DNA of 64,000 nucleotides from Bradyrhizobium diazoefficiens (GCF_016599855.1 NZ_CP067041.1:4960001-5024000), one strand, 5' to 3'; positions 35,614-44,352 are shown, numbered from the stretch's first letter. Program-made: numbers and translations. Notes: generated by a model from the letters alone, not told the origin.

Positions 35614-36528
35614 TCACCCCTCCCCCGCCAGCTTAAACGTCCCCTCCATCATCTGCACGCAGCTGCCGCCGACATGGGCGGACACGATCTTGCCGTCCTG
35701 CTTGCGCACGCGGGTCTGGAGGATGCTGGGCCGGCCCATGTCAAATCCCTGGCCGACCGTGAGCTTCAACTCGCCGTCACGCATAGTATCGAGATCGGCG
35801 AACAGCGCTGCGGCCGCAACCGTCGCACTGCCGGTGGCGGGATCCTCGACGAGGCTGCTCGCCCCGCGCATGAACATCCGCGCCTGCCGGTCGCAGGGCG
35901 CCTCGGCCGCAGGCACATCGCGCGTATAGAACCATACCGAACGGGCCCCGTCGCGCGGCAACACCTTGCCATAGGCCGCCGCATCGGGCCGGGCCCGCTT
36001 GAGCGCCTCGCGCGAATGCAGCTCGATCACCAGAAACGCATTTCCGACGCCGACGATCTGCGGCGCATGATTGTCGGTCTTGATGTCATCTGCACCGAGC
36101 GAGATGCAGCTCGCGGCTTCGGCAGCCGACAGCTGCGAGAGCCGCGCCAGCGGCTGCGGCGCGGTGAGTTCGGCGCTGACCACCCGACCCTGCTCTCGCA
36201 CGATCTCGACCGGCACGAGCCCGGCCTTCTCCTCGAACAGCAGGCGCGGCTTCGGCTCCTTTGCCATCGACGCCAGCACGAAGGCGGTGCCGACATTGGG
36301 ATGGCCGGCAAAGCCAATCTCCAGCACCGGCGTGAAGATGCGCACCTCGGCATCGTTGGCCTTGTCGCGCGGCGGCAGCACGAAGGTCGTCTCGGAATAG
36401 TTGAACTCGGTCGCAATCGCCTGCATCTGCTGCGTAGATAGCCCGCCGGCATCGAGCACCACGGCCAGTTGGTTGCCGCCGAAGGCGCGATCGGTGAACA
36501 CGTCGATGGTGATGTAGCGGCGCTGCAT
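35614..36528 (-). CDS. PhzF family isomerase-like protein
   Basis: A 304-residue member of the phenazine biosynthesis PhzF/diaminopimelate epimerase-fold family. The conserved Glu46 lies in FNYSETTFV, DVFTDRAFGGNQLAVV opens the first domain and EDPATGSATVAAAA marks the second. No other phenazine genes are present, so this is one of the many PhzF paralogues of unknown substrate. The start at 36528 has GAGGACTCGCC upstream. Confidence 0.88.
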   Translation of the reverse strand: MQRRYITIDVFTDRAFGGNQLAVVLDAGGLSTQQMQAIATEFNYSETTFVLPPRDKANDAEVRIFTPVLEIGFAGHPNVGTAFVLASMAKEPKPRLLFEEKAGLVPVEIVREQGRVVSAELTAPQPLARLSQLSAAEAASCISLGADDIKTDNHAPQIVGVGNAFLVIELHSREALKRARPDAAAYGKVLPRDGARSVWFYTRDVPAAEAPCDRQARMFMRGASSLVEDPATGSATVAAAALFADLDTMRDGELKLTVGQGFDMGRPSILQTRVRKQDGKIVSAHVGGSCVQMMEGTFKLAGEG

Positions 36529-36646
36529 GGCGAGTCCTCGCGCAAATGGCGGCCGCAACGGGCCGCCTCGTGCAGCACTCTACAAGCCGGCACCATCGCC
36601 CGTCATGTCCCAAAAGTCGGAGCAATCGGAGCAATGGCGACGTGCG

Positions 36647-37540
36647 TCAGAAGCGAAAAAGAGGCCGCGGCGAGGCCAGCACTTGCGCGCGGTCGCGCTC
36701 GTTGACGATGAGCGTGTCGAGGAATTGCCGGTTCTTCGCGTAAGTCTGCACCGCCTCAAATTGTGTGTGCGGCCAGTCGCTGCCCCACAGCATGCGATCG
36801 AGGCCATAGGCGTTGCGAAGCAGCGGATAGGCTTCTTTCGCAAAGCTCTCGCCGGCCGTACCGTTGCGATACGGCGCCGATATCTTGATCCACACGTTCC
36901 GCGTCACCCCAAACTTCAGCACTGACTGAAAGCCGGGATCGGCGACGCCGAGCTTCGGATCGGGCAGCGCGTAGTGATCCAGCACGATTGTGACGCCGTG
37001 ATCGAGTAGCTGCGGCACAAGCACGGCGAGATCAGATGCGTTGCGCTGGATCTCGACCTGCCAGCCCATCGCCTTCACGCTCGGGAGCAGCGTCTTCCAT
37101 TCGGCAGTCGCGAGATCGGGCAACGGCTGGCCGACGAGATTGAGTCGAATGCCGACTACGCCGGCGCGATCGAGCCCGCGCAGCTCGTCCGTGGCGATGG
37201 CGGGATCGACGACCGCGATGCCGCGCAGGCGGCCACCAGTCTGCTTCAGGCAGTCGACGAGGTAGGAATTGTCGGTGCCGAGAAAGCTCGGCTGCACCAG
37301 CACACCATTGGTGATTCCATTGCGATCGAGCTGCTCGAGGTAGAGCGACAGCGGCGCGTCGTAGTCAGGCGCATAGCGCCGGCCCGGCGCGAGTTTTAGG
37401 CCGCGATGAAAGACATGGGCGTGGGTGTCGATAATAGGCAAGACCGCCTCACTCCTGGCTGTGGTCGCGACCACTGTTGCGAGCGATGCGAGGCCCGCAC
37501 CAAATTGGCGGCGCGTCAGGCCGCGTTGGGAAAATGTCAT
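36647..37540 (-). CDS. TIM-barrel amidohydrolase with Tat signal peptide
   Basis: A 297-residue amidohydrolase-2 family protein (2-pyrone-4,6-dicarboxylate lactonase-like). A twin-arginine motif (LTRRQFGAG, Arg10-Arg11) precedes a hydrophobic stretch, so it is probably exported folded to the periplasm. IIDTHAHVF gives metal ligands His40 and His42, and LWGSDWPHTQ near the C-terminus gives the usual Asp. It lies downstream of an MFS transporter and a GntR regulator on the same strand, suggesting a small catabolic operon. Confidence 0.87.
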   Translation of the reverse strand: MTFSQRGLTRRQFGAGLASLATVVATTARSEAVLPIIDTHAHVFHRGLKLAPGRRYAPDYDAPLSLYLEQLDRNGITNGVLVQPSFLGTDNSYLVDCLKQTGGRLRGIAVVDPAIATDELRGLDRAGVVGIRLNLVGQPLPDLATAEWKTLLPSVKAMGWQVEIQRNASDLAVLVPQLLDHGVTIVLDHYALPDPKLGVADPGFQSVLKFGVTRNVWIKISAPYRNGTAGESFAKEAYPLLRNAYGLDRMLWGSDWPHTQFEAVQTYAKNRQFLDTLIVNERDRAQVLASPRPLFRF

Positions 37541-37562
37541 GGTCGTTCCTCCTCATCCCTCG

Positions 37563-38807
37563 TCAGGCGCGCGTGGCCGCGGCCGCCTCGAACACCTTGC
37601 CGCGGGTTTCGGGCAGGAGCAGCACCGCGATCAGCACCAGCGCATAAGCGAACGCCGCATCGATGCCGATCGCGGGTCCAAGTCCGATGTGATCACTGAG
37701 GAAGCCCACCAGGAAGGGAAATGCGGCGGAGACGACGCGGCCGAAGTTATAGCAGAAGCCGACGCCAGTGCCGCGGACGCCGGCCGGATAGAGCTCGCTG
37801 AACAGCGCCGCCATGCTCGCGGGAATCCCGGCCGAGAAGAAGCCGAGCGGAAAGCCGAGCACCAGCATCTCGCCATTGGTCAGCGGAGCGAAGATATAGA
37901 CCAGCACGGTGGCGATGCAGGCGGCCGCGAAGAAGGCAACATTGGCGCGGCGACCGATGCGGTCGCTGATAATGCCGCTCGCCACGCAGCCGCAGAAGAA
38001 GGCGACGATGATGACGGCGAGATAGAAACTGGATCCCAGAACCGAGAGGTGCCGCACCTCGCGCAAATAAGTCGGCAGGAACGTCGTCAGCGCGGCATAG
38101 CCGCCATGGGCACCGACGCCGAAGAGACCACCGACCAGTGTCGAGCGCAGCACGTCGCCATGGAAAATGCCGGAGAGTGTGGCGAGGAACGGCGCCTCTG
38201 CATCCTTTGCAACGGCACGCGCCGGCTCCTTCAGCCCGCGACGGATGAAGATGATGAGGAGCGCCGGCAACAATCCGATTGCAAACAGGATCCGCCAGGC
38301 GATATCCGCCGGCGCATATGTGAAGACCAGCGCGGACAGCAGCACGGCCGCCCCCCAGCCGACGGCCCAGGCGCTCTGCACCGTGCCAAGCGCCCTGCCG
38401 CGATGCTCGGGACGAATGATCTCCGCCATCAGCACCGCGCCGCAGGCCCATTCGGCACCGAAGCCGAGACCCTGGACCGCCTTGAGCACTACGAGCTGGG
38501 CGTAGGTCATCGCAAATGCCGAAGCGAAAGTCGCGAGCGCAAAAGTCCCGACCGTGATCTGGAGCGCCTTGACGCGGCCAAAGCGATCACCGAGCGCGCC
38601 GCCGAGCCAGCCGCCGAACGCGCCAAAGAACAGCGTGACCGAACCGAGCAGGCCCGCATCGGCCTTGCTGATGCCGAAGGCTGCGATCAGCGCGGGGATG
38701 GCAAGACCGAACATTTGGACGTCAAGCGCGTCCAGCGCCCAGCCGCCGAAGCTTGCCCAGAATGTGCGCCGCTCCAGCGGCGAGCTTTCACTGTACCAGT
38801 TTGACAT
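37563..38807 (-). CDS. MFS transporter (metabolite:H+ symporter type)
   Basis: A 414-residue twelve-segment major facilitator. Motif A, GDRFGRVKALQ, follows the second segment, and a second related ISDRIGRRANV occurs in the middle. The sequence resembles the aromatic acid/sialic acid symporter branch. It sits between a GntR regulator and a Tat-exported amidohydrolase, so it likely imports the substrate or product of that enzyme. Confidence 0.88.
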   Translation of the reverse strand: MSNWYSESSPLERRTFWASFGGWALDALDVQMFGLAIPALIAAFGISKADAGLLGSVTLFFGAFGGWLGGALGDRFGRVKALQITVGTFALATFASAFAMTYAQLVVLKAVQGLGFGAEWACGAVLMAEIIRPEHRGRALGTVQSAWAVGWGAAVLLSALVFTYAPADIAWRILFAIGLLPALLIIFIRRGLKEPARAVAKDAEAPFLATLSGIFHGDVLRSTLVGGLFGVGAHGGYAALTTFLPTYLREVRHLSVLGSSFYLAVIIVAFFCGCVASGIISDRIGRRANVAFFAAACIATVLVYIFAPLTNGEMLVLGFPLGFFSAGIPASMAALFSELYPAGVRGTGVGFCYNFGRVVSAAFPFLVGFLSDHIGLGPAIGIDAAFAYALVLIAVLLLPETRGKVFEAAAATRA

Positions 38808-38856
38808 GTTTCCTACCCCTGTACGCGTTATTGCTTGATGTCGTTGAAAGTCGCCG

Positions 38857-39588
38857 TCACCGGATCTCGGCGTGGTAGCGGAAGCGGTCGGCCGGGCCGC
38901 GCGAGCGACGCCATTCGATCGGCCGCCGCTCCAGGTCGAGCGCGAGGCGCTCGATCACGATCAGCGGCGCGCGGGCCTCGAGCCGCAGCAGGCGCGCCTG
39001 CATCTCGTTGGCCAACTCGACGGTCAGGATTTCCTCGGCCGAAACCACCACCTCGCCGCAGCGCTCTTCGTAGAGCGGATACAGCAAGTCGCCGAACTCG
39101 GCCGTGTCAATCTCGAGGATTCTTGCGAAGCGCGATTGCTGAAGCCAGATCTCTTCGGCGAGCAGCGGCACGTCGTCCATCAGCCGCAGGCGCGACAGGC
39201 TGATCACGGGCTCGCCAACCGGAATGCGCAACGCCGACGCAACGGCGGATGTCGCCAGCACGCTTCTGCGCCGGATGATGCGGCTCCTCGGCACGCGTCG
39301 CTCGCCGCTTTCGGACTGGAAACGGAAGAAGCGGAACAGGGATGAATTGAAGCGGGCCCGGCGCACGAAAGTGCCGCGGCCCTGCTGCCGCTCCAGCACG
39401 GCGTCCGCCACGAGCTGGTCGATCGCCTTGCGCACCGTGCCGATCGCGACCCCGTAATGGCCGGCCAGCTCGGCTTCGGACGGAATCGGCTCGCCCGGCC
39501 GCCATTCATTGCGGTTGATCCGCGCGGCAAGGTCGTCGCGCAGGCGCTGGTAGCGTGGCAGGCGGTCGTCGCGCTCGGCTGAATTCAT
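38857..39588 (-). CDS. GntR family transcriptional regulator with UTRA domain
   Basis: A 243-residue regulator. A winged helix-turn-helix occupies about 12-78 (PIPSEAELAGHYGVAIGTVRKAIDQL), and a UTRA ligand-binding domain occupies about 95-240. The ATG at 39588 (MNSAERDD) is preferred; an earlier ATG at 39624 would place a candidate operator inside the coding region. It probably controls itself and the adjacent transporter and amidohydrolase genes. Confidence 0.87.
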   Translation of the reverse strand: MNSAERDDRLPRYQRLRDDLAARINRNEWRPGEPIPSEAELAGHYGVAIGTVRKAIDQLVADAVLERQQGRGTFVRRARFNSSLFRFFRFQSESGERRVPRSRIIRRRSVLATSAVASALRIPVGEPVISLSRLRLMDDVPLLAEEIWLQQSRFARILEIDTAEFGDLLYPLYEERCGEVVVSAEEILTVELANEMQARLLRLEARAPLIVIERLALDLERRPIEWRRSRGPADRFRYHAEIR

Positions 39589-39591
39589 GTA

Positions 39592-39605
39592 GTCATATAG
39601 ATGAC
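39592..39605. promoter_or_regulatory. Candidate GntR operator
   Basis: GTCAT-ATAG-ATGAC is a perfect inverted repeat with 5-base arms, 4 bases upstream of the GntR start codon. HutC-type GntR regulators often bind such AT-rich palindromes near their own promoters. Confidence 0.45.
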
Positions 39606-39659
39606 CAGATGAAAGCGGAGTCAAGCACTACCAAGAATACCGGGCCGTCATTCCCCCCA

Positions 39660-39738
39660 GTCGTTCCGGGGCACGCAACGCGTGAACCCGGAATCTCGAG
39701 ATTCCGGGTTCGATGCTAACGCATCGCCCCGGAATGAC
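39660..39738. repeat. Palindromic repeat, family A
   Basis: A short two-arm copy from GTCGTTCCGGGG to GCCCCGGAATGAC, with central AATCTCGAGATT. It lies between the GntR gene and the end of the ABC efflux operon. Confidence 0.8.
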
Positions 39739-39754
39739 CTTGAGTCAATTTGCC

Positions 39755-40918
39755 TCAATCCAGCGTACGGCGGAAGCGCGTCACGGCGATGGTCATGGCG
39801 ACCGCCATCAGGATGGCGAGCGCAGCCGCGTCGAAGCGCAGATTTGGCATGGAGGCGCCCTTCAGCATAATGGCGCGGACGATGCGCAGGTAATGCGTCA
39901 GCGGCAGGCATTCGCCGACATATTGCGCCCAGACCGGCATGCCCGCGAACGGGAACATGAAGCCGGACAAAAGGATGCTCGGCAGGAAGAACATCATCGA
40001 CATCTGCATAGCCTGGAGCTGGTTCTGCACCAGCGTCGAGATCGTGTAGCCGATCGACAGATTGGTGGCGATGAACAGCGTCGACAGCAGCGCCAGCAGG
40101 AGAACGTTGCCAAACAGAGGCACGCCGAACAGCAGCACACCGATGCCGATGATGAGGAAGGCCTGCAAGAAGCCGACCAGCACGTAAGGGATGATCTTGC
40201 CGAACATCACCTCGACCGGCTTGATCGGCATCGATAGCAGAGCCTCCATGGTGCCGCGCTCGACCTCGCGGGTTACCGAGAGCGCGGTGAAGATCAGCAT
40301 GGTCATGGTGAGGATGGTGCCGACCAAGCCCGGCACAATGTTGAGGCTGGAGTTCGCGGCCGGATTGTAGCGCGCATGGGCGCGGATCTCGAACGGCATT
40401 TCCGGGGGATTGCCGATGTAGAGATCGTGCGCAAGCGCGGTCTGCACGATCATGCCAAGCGAGCCGAGCGCGGCGCTGGCTGCGACCGGATCAGTGGCGT
40501 CGGCGGCGACCAGCAGCGCCGGCTTGTCGCCGCGCCGCACCGCGCGCTCGAAGCCGCGCGGAATCTCGACGCCGAACAGCACCTTGCCGGACTTCAGGAG
40601 ATTGTCGAATGCGTCGACGTCGTGCACCTCGTAGATGAAGCGGTAATAGGCCGTGTTCTCCAGTGCCTTCAAGATCGAACGCGCGAGATCGGAATCTTCC
40701 TGGAGCAGTACCGCGCTCGGCAGATTGTGCGGGGTGGTGTTGATGGCATAGCCGAACAGCAACAGCTGCATCACCGGCAACAGCACGATCATCGCGAACG
40801 AGACGCGGTCGCGCCTGAGCTGGATGAACTCCTTGACCAGCATCGCATAGGAGCGCTTCCAGAAGCCGAAGTGCTCGCGGATTTCATGCGCTGGGCTCGT
40901 TGGGTTGGCGACGCTCAT
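39755..40918 (-). CDS. ABC-2 type transporter permease
   Basis: A 387-residue inner-membrane permease of the YbhR/YbhS type: one N-terminal membrane segment (about 40-59), a large periplasmic domain (about 60-180) and five more segments toward the C-terminus. The ATG overlaps the ATPase stop (ATGA). It is the last gene of a TetR-HlyD-ATPase-permease operon, a layout typical of drug or solvent efflux. Confidence 0.9.
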   Translation of the reverse strand: MSVANPTSPAHEIREHFGFWKRSYAMLVKEFIQLRRDRVSFAMIVLLPVMQLLLFGYAINTTPHNLPSAVLLQEDSDLARSILKALENTAYYRFIYEVHDVDAFDNLLKSGKVLFGVEIPRGFERAVRRGDKPALLVAADATDPVAASAALGSLGMIVQTALAHDLYIGNPPEMPFEIRAHARYNPAANSSLNIVPGLVGTILTMTMLIFTALSVTREVERGTMEALLSMPIKPVEVMFGKIIPYVLVGFLQAFLIIGIGVLLFGVPLFGNVLLLALLSTLFIATNLSIGYTISTLVQNQLQAMQMSMMFFLPSILLSGFMFPFAGMPVWAQYVGECLPLTHYLRIVRAIMLKGASMPNLRFDAAALAILMAVAMTIAVTRFRRTLD

Positions 40919-41847
40919 TGGAAATTGTCCTTGGACCGGCCCATCAGCTCGATGAAGACGTCTTCGAGCGAGGGAGCCGATTTGTGCCAGTGCAAACCGC
41001 TCTTGTCGCGCCACGGCGCGATGCTGGATTCGAGCGCGGCGACATCGCGCCCCGACACGTGCAAGGAGGTGCCAAACGGTGCCACCATGTCGATTCCGGG
41101 TTTGCCCGTGAGCGCGGTGGTGAGATCGTTCAAATCCTCGCCTGTTACAGTGTAGGTCGTGAGCTTGGATCCTGCGATCACCTCCTCCACCGTGCCGTGC
41201 GTCAGCAGATGGCCATAGGCGATGTAAGCAATCTCGTGGCAGCGCTCGGCTTCGTCCATGTAGTGGGTCGAAACCAGCACGGTGAGCCCTTCGGCCGCGA
41301 GCGCATGGATCTCGTTCCAGAAATCGCGCCGCGCCTTGGGATCGACGCCGGCGGTCGGCTCGTCGAGCAGCAGCAGCTTTGGATTGGGCAGTGTGCAGGC
41401 TCCTAGCGCCAGCCGCTGCTTCCAGCCGCCGGAGAGTTCGCCGGCAAGCTGCTCCTCGCGCCCCGAGAGCCCGAGCCGCTTGATCATGTCGCGCGCCGCA
41501 CCGCGTGCGTCGGTGCGGCCATAGAGCCGTGCAACGAATTCGAGATTCTCGCGCACCGACAGGTCCTGATACAGGCTAAAGCGCTGCGTCATGTAGCCGA
41601 CCTGGCGCTTGATCTTTTCGGCGTCGCGCAGAATGTCGTAGCCGAGGCAGGTGCCCTCGCCGCTGTCGGGCGTCAGCAGGCCGCAGAGGATGCGGATGGT
41701 CGTGGTCTTGCCCGAGCCGTTCGGGCCGAGGAAGCCGTAGATCGAGCCGCGCTTCACCTGCATCGACAGATCGTGCACGACCTCGCGGCCGCCGAACGAT
41801 TTGGTCAGGCCCTTGACGTCGATCGCGATGTCGTTGCCGCCGTTCAT
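40915..41847 (-). CDS. ABC transporter ATP-binding protein
   Basis: A 310-residue ATPase of the CcmA/YbhF group. Walker A GPNGSGKT is at 41-48, signature LSGGW at 138-142, Walker B LLLLDEP at 158-164 and switch STHYMDEAE follows. A C-terminal regulatory extension of about 90 residues is present. The ATG at 41847 overlaps the HlyD stop (ATGA); a longer frame upstream is antisense-like and not used. Pairs with the permease downstream. Confidence 0.92.
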   Translation of the reverse strand: MNGGNDIAIDVKGLTKSFGGREVVHDLSMQVKRGSIYGFLGPNGSGKTTTIRILCGLLTPDSGEGTCLGYDILRDAEKIKRQVGYMTQRFSLYQDLSVRENLEFVARLYGRTDARGAARDMIKRLGLSGREEQLAGELSGGWKQRLALGACTLPNPKLLLLDEPTAGVDPKARRDFWNEIHALAAEGLTVLVSTHYMDEAERCHEIAYIAYGHLLTHGTVEEVIAGSKLTTYTVTGEDLNDLTTALTGKPGIDMVAPFGTSLHVSGRDVAALESSIAPWRDKSGLHWHKSAPSLEDVFIELMGRSKDNFQ

Positions 41848-42761
41848 CGCTTGTCCGCCACCGGAGTCTTGGGGTTGAGATAGATGTCGATCGGTTGCCC
41901 CACCCGCAAGGCATCCGGCCGCGACGGTCGCGCCTGAATGAGATAGACGAGCTTGTTGCGCTCTTCGAGGCTGTAGATCACCGGCGGCGTGTATTCGGCC
42001 GAGGTCGCGATGAAATAGATCTTTGCGGTGAGGTCGGCGGCACAATTGTCGCAGGCGACCCGCACCTCGTCGCCGATCGATAGCTTCGGCAACTCCGTCT
42101 CCGGCACGAAGAAGCGCAGTTTCATGTTGCCGGGCGGCATGATCGAGAGCACCGGCCGCTGCGCCGCCACCATCTCGCCTTCGCGGAAATAGATCTGCTG
42201 GATGGTGCCGGCGACAGGTGCAAAGCCCTTGCGCCGCGCCAGCCGTGTCTCCGAGGTCACCACCCGGGCCTGGGCGACCCGCAGATCCGAGACCGCGGCA
42301 TCGAGCGCGGCTTGCGTGCCTGCGCCGGTCTTGCGCAGGGAATCCGCGCGATCGAACACCTGCTGCGCATTGGCCAGCGTCGCCTTGGTCTGGTTGAGAT
42401 CGGCAAGCTGCAGATCATCGTCGACCGAATACAGGGCGTCGCCGGCCTTCACCACGTCGCCCTCGCGGACATCCAGTTTGGTCACCCGGCCGGCCTCGTC
42501 CGGGCTGACGTAGATCATGTCGGCCTCGACCCAGCCTTGGAAGCCGGGATCGCGCTTCTCGTTGCAACCGGCAAGTCCGGTTGCGAGGACGAAAACCGCG
42601 ATCGAGCAAAGGCGCGGCAGATGCTGCTCTCGATCCCTCACCCTGAGGAGCCGCGAAGCGGCGTCTCGAAGGGCGAGGAGCCACAGCCGGGCCTGCCTCC
42701 TTCGAGACGCGCGTTCCGCGCTCCTCAGGATGAGGTGAGAGATGGTTCGCGACGACGTCAT
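41844..42761 (-). CDS. HlyD family membrane-fusion lipoprotein with repeat-encoded N-terminal extension
   Basis: A 305-residue periplasmic adaptor for ABC efflux. The HlyD-type core shows GRVTKLDVREGDVVKAGDALYSVDD and a coiled-coil hairpin (about 120-160). A lipobox LAGC ends at Cys66, preceded by a hydrophobic stretch at 53-65. Unusually, residues about 10-42 are encoded by a complete family B palindromic repeat (42636-42735), which puts about 50 residues in front of the signal peptide. The ATG at 42761 is well supported: it overlaps the TetR stop (ATGA) with GGAGG upstream. No ATG lies between the repeat and the lipobox; a GTG near 42640 is the main alternative start. Confidence 0.82.
   Translation of the reverse strand: MTSSRTISHLILRSAERASRRRQARLWLLALRDAASRLLRVRDREQHLPRLCSIAVFVLATGLAGCNEKRDPGFQGWVEADMIYVSPDEAGRVTKLDVREGDVVKAGDALYSVDDDLQLADLNQTKATLANAQQVFDRADSLRKTGAGTQAALDAAVSDLRVAQARVVTSETRLARRKGFAPVAGTIQQIYFREGEMVAAQRPVLSIMPPGNMKLRFFVPETELPKLSIGDEVRVACDNCAADLTAKIYFIATSAEYTPPVIYSLEERNKLVYLIQARPSRPDALRVGQPIDIYLNPKTPVADKR
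42636..42735. repeat. Palindromic repeat, family B, inside the HlyD reading frame
   Basis: CCTCACCCTGAGGAG to CTCCTCAGGATGAGG with inner TCTCGAAGG and CCTTCGAGA, about 100 bp. It is read through in frame without a stop codon by the HlyD gene and encodes an Arg/Leu/Ala-rich segment. Confidence 0.85.
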
Positions 42762-43429
42762 GTCGTCCTCCGTTCGCCAAAAATCAAATCGAGATGGACG
42801 CGCAGCATGTCTTGCGCGTCGAGCGGCGCGTGCCGTGCAAACAGACTCTGCCAGATCACCGCGATCATCGCCGGCGCGATCAGGATTTGCGGATAGCGCG
42901 CGAGGTCGTTCTGGTGGATCTCGCCGCGGGCAATGCCGAGTTCGATCAGCGCGCGCATGCCGGCGATCCCGCGCGAGACGACCTCGCGGTAGTAGAAGTC
43001 TGCGACGGCCGGAAAGCGCGGCCCCTCCGCCACGATCAGGCGGACGAGATCGCCGCGGCGGGTGCCGATGACCTCCTTGAGGAAGTTGCCGGCAAAGGAC
43101 TCGATGAGGTCGCGCACCGAGCCCGTTGGCGGCGGCAGCGCAGTCAGCTTCGCTACCACGGGCACGATCACGGTGCGCACCAGCTCTTCGAACATCGATT
43201 CCTTGTCCTTGAAGTGCAGGTAGATCGTGCCCTTCGCGACGCCTGCGCGCTTGGCAATGTCGTCGAGCCGCGTCGCGGCAAAGCCGCGCGCGATGAACTC
43301 CTCCATCGCCGCCTCGACGATCGAGGCGCGTCGCTCGGCGGCGCGCGTCGCACGGTTCGACGCCGGAGCAGCGGCTTCCCCGCTTGCCTCGAGTTTGTGA
43401 CGTGCTGCTTTGGTGGGTCTCATTGTCAT
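42758..43429 (-). CDS. TetR/AcrR family transcriptional regulator
   Basis: A 223-residue repressor. The N-terminal helix-turn-helix (FAATRLDDIAKRAGVAKGTIYLHFKDKESMF, about 50-80) is typical of AcrR-like TetR proteins, and the rest is the ligand-binding dimer domain. The ATG at 43429 is preferred over an upstream TTG. A 20-bp perfect palindrome lies 10 bases upstream. It is first in the efflux operon and overlaps the HlyD gene by 4 bases, so it likely represses its own operon. Confidence 0.9.
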   Translation of the reverse strand: MTMRPTKAARHKLEASGEAAAPASNRATRAAERRASIVEAAMEEFIARGFAATRLDDIAKRAGVAKGTIYLHFKDKESMFEELVRTVIVPVVAKLTALPPPTGSVRDLIESFAGNFLKEVIGTRRGDLVRLIVAEGPRFPAVADFYYREVVSRGIAGMRALIELGIARGEIHQNDLARYPQILIAPAMIAVIWQSLFARHAPLDAQDMLRVHLDLIFGERRTT

Positions 43430-43438
43430 TTCCAATTC

Positions 43439-43458
43439 ATGACTGACTAGTCAGTCAT
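43439..43458. promoter_or_regulatory. TetR-type operator
   Basis: ATGACTGACTAGTCAGTCAT is a perfect 20-bp palindrome between the TetR start and the divergent ArsR gene. The TGACTGACTAGTCAGTCA core resembles operators of AcrR/NalC-type repressors, so it is the likely site of autoregulation. Confidence 0.75.
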
Positions 43459-43495
43459 TGTCAATTGATCTCCGGGTCGTTTAGCCCCGCCTCGA

Positions 43496-43529
43496 ATTAG
43501 CATTGACTAATGAATTAGCATTTGCTAAT
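43496..43529. promoter_or_regulatory. Tandem ArsR-type operator candidates
   Basis: Two related 16-bp inverted repeats, ATTAGCATTGACTAAT (43496-43511) and ATTAGCATTTGCTAAT (43514-43529), sit one after another just before the ArsR start codon. Their centres are 18 bp apart, so both would face the same side of the helix for cooperative dimers. Confidence 0.55.
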
Positions 43530-43537
43530 TGATCTGC

Positions 43538-43873
43538 ATGATTGAAGCCGCCCCAAATCCCGTCACCGCGGTGATGCGCGCCCTCGCCGATCCGACGCGC
43601 CGCGCCGTGTTCGAGCGTGTGTTCGAGCACAAGGAAATCAGCGTCGCCGAACTGACGCGCGGCAGCGGCGTGACCCAAGGCGCGATCTCGCAGCATCTAA
43701 AATCGTTGAAGCAGGCCGGCCTCGTCGCCGAGCGCGCCGAGGGCCGCAACGTCTTTTATCGCGCCGCGCCGAAGGGACTCGAGCCGTTGGTGACCTGGAT
43801 GGATCATTACGGCGTCTTCTGGCGCGAGCACTTCCAGAACCTGCGTGACCTCTTGAAGGAGATAGACCCGTGA
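43538..43873 (+). CDS. ArsR family transcriptional regulator
   Basis: A 111-residue winged-helix regulator. LADPTRRAVFERV opens the fold and ISVAELTRGSGVTQGAISQHLKSLKQAGLV is the recognition helix region. The metal-binding ELCVCDL motif of classical ArsR is absent, so this is the non-metal subgroup commonly paired with an SRPBCC protein. It overlaps the next gene by GTGA; the ATG at 43538 is chosen over a TTG at 43529 that lies in the operator. Confidence 0.88.
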   Translation: MIEAAPNPVTAVMRALADPTRRAVFERVFEHKEISVAELTRGSGVTQGAISQHLKSLKQAGLVAERAEGRNVFYRAAPKGLEPLVTWMDHYGVFWREHFQNLRDLLKEIDP

Positions 43874-44346
43874 GTGCAGCCGACTTGAAAGCCGAGACCC
43901 AAGAAAACGTCCGGGACATTGTCATCGACGAGGTGCTCCCTCATGAGCCGGAGACAGTCTGGAAGGTGCTGACCAGCGCCCAGCTGATCGCGCGCTGGCT
44001 GATGAAGCCAACCGGTTTTGAGGCCGTCGAAGGCACGGCCTTCACGTTCCAGACTACGCCGGGCAGCAATTGGGATGGCGTCATCCATTGCCGCGTGCTG
44101 GAGGTCGTGGCTCACAGGCGGCTCGTCTACGCCTGGAAGGGCGGCGATGAGCGCAACAACGGCTATGGCGCGCCGCTCGATACTGTCGTGACGTGGTCCC
44201 TCACCCCGGTCGAAGCCGGCACGCGGCTCCAGCTGGTTCATGGAGGCTTCGTGCTGCCTAGGAACGAGAGCGCCTACACCGTCATGAGCGGCGGCTGGAA
44301 GAAGGTCGTGCGGCAGCTCGACGAGATCAGCGGCGAAGAGAGCTAA
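43870..44346 (+). CDS. SRPBCC (AHSA1-like) domain protein
   Basis: A 158-residue START/Bet v1-like protein of the Aha1 group, with VLPHEPETVWKVLTSAQLIARWLMKP near the N-terminus and GGWKKVVRQLDEI at the end. It probably binds a hydrophobic ligand in its cavity. The GTG start overlaps the ArsR stop, the standard arrangement for these regulator/SRPBCC pairs. Function unknown. Confidence 0.85.
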   Translation: MSAADLKAETQENVRDIVIDEVLPHEPETVWKVLTSAQLIARWLMKPTGFEAVEGTAFTFQTTPGSNWDGVIHCRVLEVVAHRRLVYAWKGGDERNNGYGAPLDTVVTWSLTPVEAGTRLQLVHGGFVLPRNESAYTVMSGGWKKVVRQLDEISGEES

Positions 44347-44352
44347 GGAGTC

